A DNA stretch of 26,950 nucleotides from Desulfobulbaceae bacterium UBA2276 (lineage in GTDB: Bacteria > Desulfobacterota > Desulfobulbia > Desulfobulbales > Desulfocapsaceae), in contig DDWW01000059.1 of assembly GCA_002347085.1 (NCBI GenBank), forward strand, positions 1-26,950, read 5' to 3'. The notes under the pieces are model-generated. The model was not told where the DNA came from. It searched no databases and was given only the letters and a program-made list of their open reading frames with translations. Within the stretch, counting starts at the first letter, position 1. Each line of letters starts with the position of its first letter. The position numbers and the translations under genes were made by a program. Positions 23,999 through 26,950 of the stretch are shown here, piece by piece.

Positions 23999-24910
23999 TT
24001 ACGTCTGTTTCTCACTGTCAGCCTGACTGCCCTTGATTGCATGTTTCATGATATTCTTCAATGACTCTATCACCTTACTTGCCTCTGCCTTGGTCAATTC
24101 GTCAATCCCGGTCTTCTGATAATATTTCTTCAGAAAATTGAGGAGATGTTGATCGTCCCAGCGGAGATCCTCAAGGAGGTGCTTGATGAAATATTTCTGT
24201 CTGAAAGTAAGGCCATATTGGTTGATCTGATAGCGTTTACTTCGGGTAAAATAGCGGAGCAAGCGCTGAAAGGCCATCTCGTCCAGATCCTTGGCAGAGC
24301 GGACGCCTGTCACCTGATCCAGGATGTCCCGATACTCCTGGTCTGAGAGATTGAGCTCCCGCTTGACAATATGAATGAGGGCCAGTTTCTTCTTGTCGAT
24401 CCCGGTTGATTTCCGGCATCTCTTCATGAGCTCGCGCATGAATGCCGGGAGATCGGCAGGGGTTCTGGAGGTGATCAGGTTGTCATCGACCACGACCTGT
24501 TCATCCCTATAGGTACATCCGGCTTCCTGTAACTCTTCTGCCACCTCCCGGTAGCAGGTGGCCTTTCTGCCGGTGAGTACCCCAGCCGAGGCCAGGATCT
24601 GAGGACCATGACAGATAGCGGCAACCGTTTTACCCTTTTCAAAGAAGTGGCGGACCAGGGCGAGCAGCTTTACGTCTTTCCGAAGGAGAGCGGGGGCCTT
24701 CCCGCCAGGCAGGATCAGGATATCGTATGCAGCGGGATCAACCTGGGCCAGGGAAATGGTGGCAAGAAAACGATAACCGTGCTTGCCGATAATCGGGCCG
24801 ATCGTGCTTGAGGCGATGTCGATCTCAATGTCCTCTTCAAGAAAACGGTAGTAAGGAAACAGCAGTTCCGAGTCCTCAAACTCGTCTGCACTGACAATAA
24901 GCGCCTTCAT
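23999..24910 (-). CDS. DJ-1/PfpI amidotransferase-like domain fused to a phage GemA/gp16-like domain
   Basis: 303 residues from the ATG at 24910; GGAGG lies 7 bases upstream and itself overlaps the earlier ATG at 24922. Residues 1-165 are a DJ-1/PfpI domain: MKALIVSADEFEDSELL, YDILILPGGKAPALL, and the nucleophile elbow AAICHGPQILASAGVL with Cys100. Residues about 175-300 resemble the GemA/Mu gp16 (DUF1018) family: KKLALIHIVKRELNLSDQEYR, ILDQVTGVRSAKDLDE, QRLLRYF, then a helical end (LTFRQKYFIKHLL). DJ-1 proteins act on aldehyde-modified molecules or as chaperones or peptidases. gp16 is a regulator of phage replication or transcription, possibly DNA-binding. The combination suggests a stress-linked nucleic-acid function, an inference. 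A terminator-type hairpin lies between its start and the upstream carboxyltransferase gene. Confidence 0.82.
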   Translation of the reverse strand: MKALIVSADEFEDSELLFPYYRFLEEDIEIDIASSTIGPIIGKHGYRFLATISLAQVDPAAYDILILPGGKAPALLRKDVKLLALVRHFFEKGKTVAAICHGPQILASAGVLTGRKATCYREVAEELQEAGCTYRDEQVVVDDNLITSRTPADLPAFMRELMKRCRKSTGIDKKKLALIHIVKRELNLSDQEYRDILDQVTGVRSAKDLDEMAFQRLLRYFTRSKRYQINQYGLTFRQKYFIKHLLEDLRWDDQHLLNFLKKYYQKTGIDELTKAEASKVIESLKNIMKHAIKGSQADSEKQT

Positions 24911-24949
24911 CGTATCCTCCATTTTTAACGGCAGCGTCGCCTGGGTAAA

Positions 24950-24995
24950 ATTACAAAAGCCCCTTCATGCAGAGGCATAAAGGGGCTTTTGTAAT
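24950..24995. terminator. Strong bidirectional-type terminator
   Basis: Arms ATTACAAAAGCCCCTT (24950-24965) and its exact complement (24980-24995) with a 14-base loop. The stem has A and T runs at its outer ends, so it can stop transcription in both directions. It closes the carboxyltransferase gene at 25026-26933 and isolates the DJ-1/GemA gene. Confidence 0.85.
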
Positions 24996-25025
24996 TACAG
25001 CCTGAAAGGATGAGTGACAGGATTG

Positions 25026-26933
25026 TTATTCGTCAATGTCAACCTTGGCGATTTTTGCGCCTGGTTTTATGGCATCCCCCACCTTGACCGATATGGTGGT
25101 GACAATGCCGGCAATGGCGCTGACCACAGGAGTTTGCATCTTCATAGCCTCCATCATGGCCACCTGTTCACCGGCCGCGACCTCCTGACCTTCCTTGACG
25201 CTGATCTCACAGATGTTTCCGGCAAAAGGGGCCCGGATATCGCCATTCTTGGCCAGGGTCAGGATCTCTTCCTTGGAGAGAACCATGGCGGCGGCAGCCA
25301 CTCCCGCTTTGGCCTCGGGGGCAAAGGAGTAGATGCGCTGATGGTGATCCACATTGAGATAAACATTGGATTCGCCACCTTCATTGACCATGGACGGGCC
25401 AATTTCGATGACGTGCTCCTTGCCGTAATGATCGGTAAAGGAAAGGGTCGTGCCGACGTTAAATTTACCCTGATGCAGGAAGATGGATGGCGGCAGGACA
25501 TAGACCTTGCCGAATTTTTCCTCAAACTTGAAAAAATTGACGGCATCATTGGGGTGCTGCAGATAGAGGACCAGCTGCTGATCAGTGGGTTCATGGCCGA
25601 TCTTTTCACTGAGGCTTACACGTTCGTGGTCGAGATCCATATCGGCGATCTCGTCCATTCCCCCCTCTTTTTCCAGCACCTTTTTCCAATCGGCTCCCAG
25701 GACTTTCTCGTAGATCCACTCTTCCGGCTGGTAAAAAGGAAAGGGGCCATACTTGCCAAGGAGCAGGTTGCGCAGATCACCGGAAGGGGTGCCGTATCGT
25801 TCACCACCCTGGACATTGGCGACCGCGGTGGTCCACAGGATCTGGGAACCAGGGGTTACCGACCAGTAATTGCCCAGCTCTTTCTGGACACGTGGCAACT
25901 CCTTGTGCAGGATGTCGGGCATCTTGTCGAGGAAACCGCCTTTGGCCGCCTGCTCAAGGCTCGATCCCATGGCCCCGCCCGGAAGTTTGTGGATCTGGAC
26001 GGTAGGCTGAAAACCCTTGATCTGGGATTCAAAGGCTGCATAATACTGGCGCTGGTCGCGGATGATCTCGGAGGTCTCGATCACCGCATCTTCATTGATA
26101 CCTATGGCGTTGTAGCCCAGTTCTTTCAAGGTCTGGATAACCGTGAGGCTGGGAGGTGGGCCATAATATCCGGTCATGGAGGAGTCGCTGGCATCAATAA
26201 TAGAGGCGCCGTTGATGACCGCAGCCGCGATCCGGCCAATATCGTTGCCGTCGGTATTGTGACCATGATAGTGGATCGGCAGTTCTGGGTAATCCTGCTT
26301 AATGGCATCAACCAGTTGCCCGATGCGTTGCGGGGAGCCAAGACCACCATGATTCTTGATGCAGAGGATGATGTCATTGCCGGTGACATCGATGATGTCC
26401 TTGACCTTTTTGACATAAAAATCATCCGTGTGTTCCGGCCCGGTAGAAAAGCAGATGCAGGGTTCATTAATCTTCCCGGCCTTGGCAACCTCCTCGAACA
26501 CTGCCTGCATGTTGGGGATATGATTCATGAAATCAAAGGTGCGCCACACATCGACGTATTTGGCGAACTCGCGCACCGTGAAGCGGATAACATTTTGCGG
26601 GTAAGGCCGATAGCCAAAGAGATTCACCCCGCGGCACAAGGTCTGAAACATGGTCTTGGGCATCTTCTCGCGCAGGAGCTCAAGCTTCAGAAAGGGATCC
26701 ACCTGTTTGCGGAGGATATCCACATGGACTGAGGCCCCGCCGGTGATCTCGAGCGAGAAATAGCCTGCCCGTTCGCGAGAGGGCGCAGCCAGCAGGTCGG
26801 TATGGAGCAGGATGCGATTTTTGAAATCAGATTGAGAGAGGTCGCGGGCCGTATTGGTGATGTAATAGCCATCAGCCTTTCTGAGCTTATCGACAACCTC
26901 GCTGGGGGCCATGCCTTGTATGATTCGTTCCAT
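25026..26933 (-). CDS. Biotin-dependent carboxyltransferase (pyruvate carboxylase subunit B/oxaloacetate decarboxylase alpha-like), divergent
   Basis: 635 residues, with AAGGA 8 bases before the ATG. Residues about 20-300 form an HMGL-like TIM barrel, about 320-520 a PYC/OADA conserved domain (PGGAMGSSLEQAAKGG, YGTPSGDLRNLLLGKYGP), and about 560-635 a biotinyl domain with the biotin lysine in EAMKM (K598). It should move CO2 from carboxybiotin to an acceptor such as pyruvate. Some family signatures differ: the normal DTTLRDxxQS reads NTARDLSQSD, and CIKDMAG reads CIKNHGG, keeping the lysine that is carbamylated. The HxH metal pair is kept in IHYHGHNTDG. So activity is likely, but substrate choice may differ. 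No biotin carboxylase or sodium-pump gene is seen in the window. Soluble and cytoplasmic. Confidence 0.88.
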   Translation of the reverse strand: MERIIQGMAPSEVVDKLRKADGYYITNTARDLSQSDFKNRILLHTDLLAAPSRERAGYFSLEITGGASVHVDILRKQVDPFLKLELLREKMPKTMFQTLCRGVNLFGYRPYPQNVIRFTVREFAKYVDVWRTFDFMNHIPNMQAVFEEVAKAGKINEPCICFSTGPEHTDDFYVKKVKDIIDVTGNDIILCIKNHGGLGSPQRIGQLVDAIKQDYPELPIHYHGHNTDGNDIGRIAAAVINGASIIDASDSSMTGYYGPPPSLTVIQTLKELGYNAIGINEDAVIETSEIIRDQRQYYAAFESQIKGFQPTVQIHKLPGGAMGSSLEQAAKGGFLDKMPDILHKELPRVQKELGNYWSVTPGSQILWTTAVANVQGGERYGTPSGDLRNLLLGKYGPFPFYQPEEWIYEKVLGADWKKVLEKEGGMDEIADMDLDHERVSLSEKIGHEPTDQQLVLYLQHPNDAVNFFKFEEKFGKVYVLPPSIFLHQGKFNVGTTLSFTDHYGKEHVIEIGPSMVNEGGESNVYLNVDHHQRIYSFAPEAKAGVAAAAMVLSKEEILTLAKNGDIRAPFAGNICEISVKEGQEVAAGEQVAMMEAMKMQTPVVSAIAGIVTTISVKVGDAIKPGAKIAKVDIDE

Positions 26934-26950
26934 AATATATCCTTGTGGGG

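Noticed and set aside
25014..26732. A 572-codon open frame on the plus strand
   Set aside because: It lies exactly opposite the biotin carboxyltransferase, has no family motif, and is the antisense shadow of that gene's codon bias.

Overview
The window looks like a chromosomal stretch of a Gram-negative anaerobe, most likely a Desulfobacterota bacterium of the Desulfobulbales type. This is an inference. It rests on a divergent biotin carboxyltransferase, a PEP-carboxykinase-like protein next to an epimerase, a small two-CW cysteine protein, a haem-binding diguanylate cyclase, a secreted dihaem peroxidase and moderate GC. No rRNA, tRNA or CRISPR array was seen.

Layout. 1-2620 (minus): 5' part of a large secreted DUF4347 protein with near-identical ~520-bp internal repeats that run off the left edge. 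2755-3649: a decayed IS3-family transposase. 3909-5702 (plus): a small tail-anchored coiled-coil protein, then a PAS-GAF-GGDEF diguanylate cyclase. 5782-11597 (minus): an accessory region with a two-CW protein, two PilZ paralogues (one fused to, one separate from, the same unknown 'DPYSIALF' domain), a dihaem cytochrome c peroxidase, two small secreted proteins and a secreted protein with a long Ser-Gly tail. 11674-13068 (minus): an ECF sigma factor, a membrane anti-sigma factor carrying a periplasmic CBM48/AMPK-type domain, and a lipoprotein with the same domain. Matching promoter-like sites (TGTAAC-N16-CGTTTCTA) lie upstream of the sigma gene and of the Ser-Gly protein, which suggests one regulon.

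13443-15645: a DUF3616 protein, two small membrane proteins, a degenerate attC-like inverted repeat and an IS1182-like transposase remnant. 15740-19755 (plus): a zinc metallopeptidase, a NAD-dependent epimerase-like protein and a PEPCK-like kinase. 19995-21260 (minus): a membrane haem-c (Tll0287/DUF3365-like) GGDEF protein, next to an IS3 orfA remnant. 21973-23901 (plus): a BCAM0308-family zinc protein, Pcm, and an HPF/RaiA-cold-shock fusion. 23999-26933 (minus): a DJ-1/PfpI-GemA(gp16) fusion and a biotin-dependent carboxyltransferase.

The least explained part is 5.8-13.2 kb. There, c-di-GMP reception (PilZ), an ECF system whose anti-sigma factor carries a possible glycan-binding domain, and several small exported proteins sit together, with clear traces of module duplication, fusion and decay. 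A sensor-to-surface role is an inference only.
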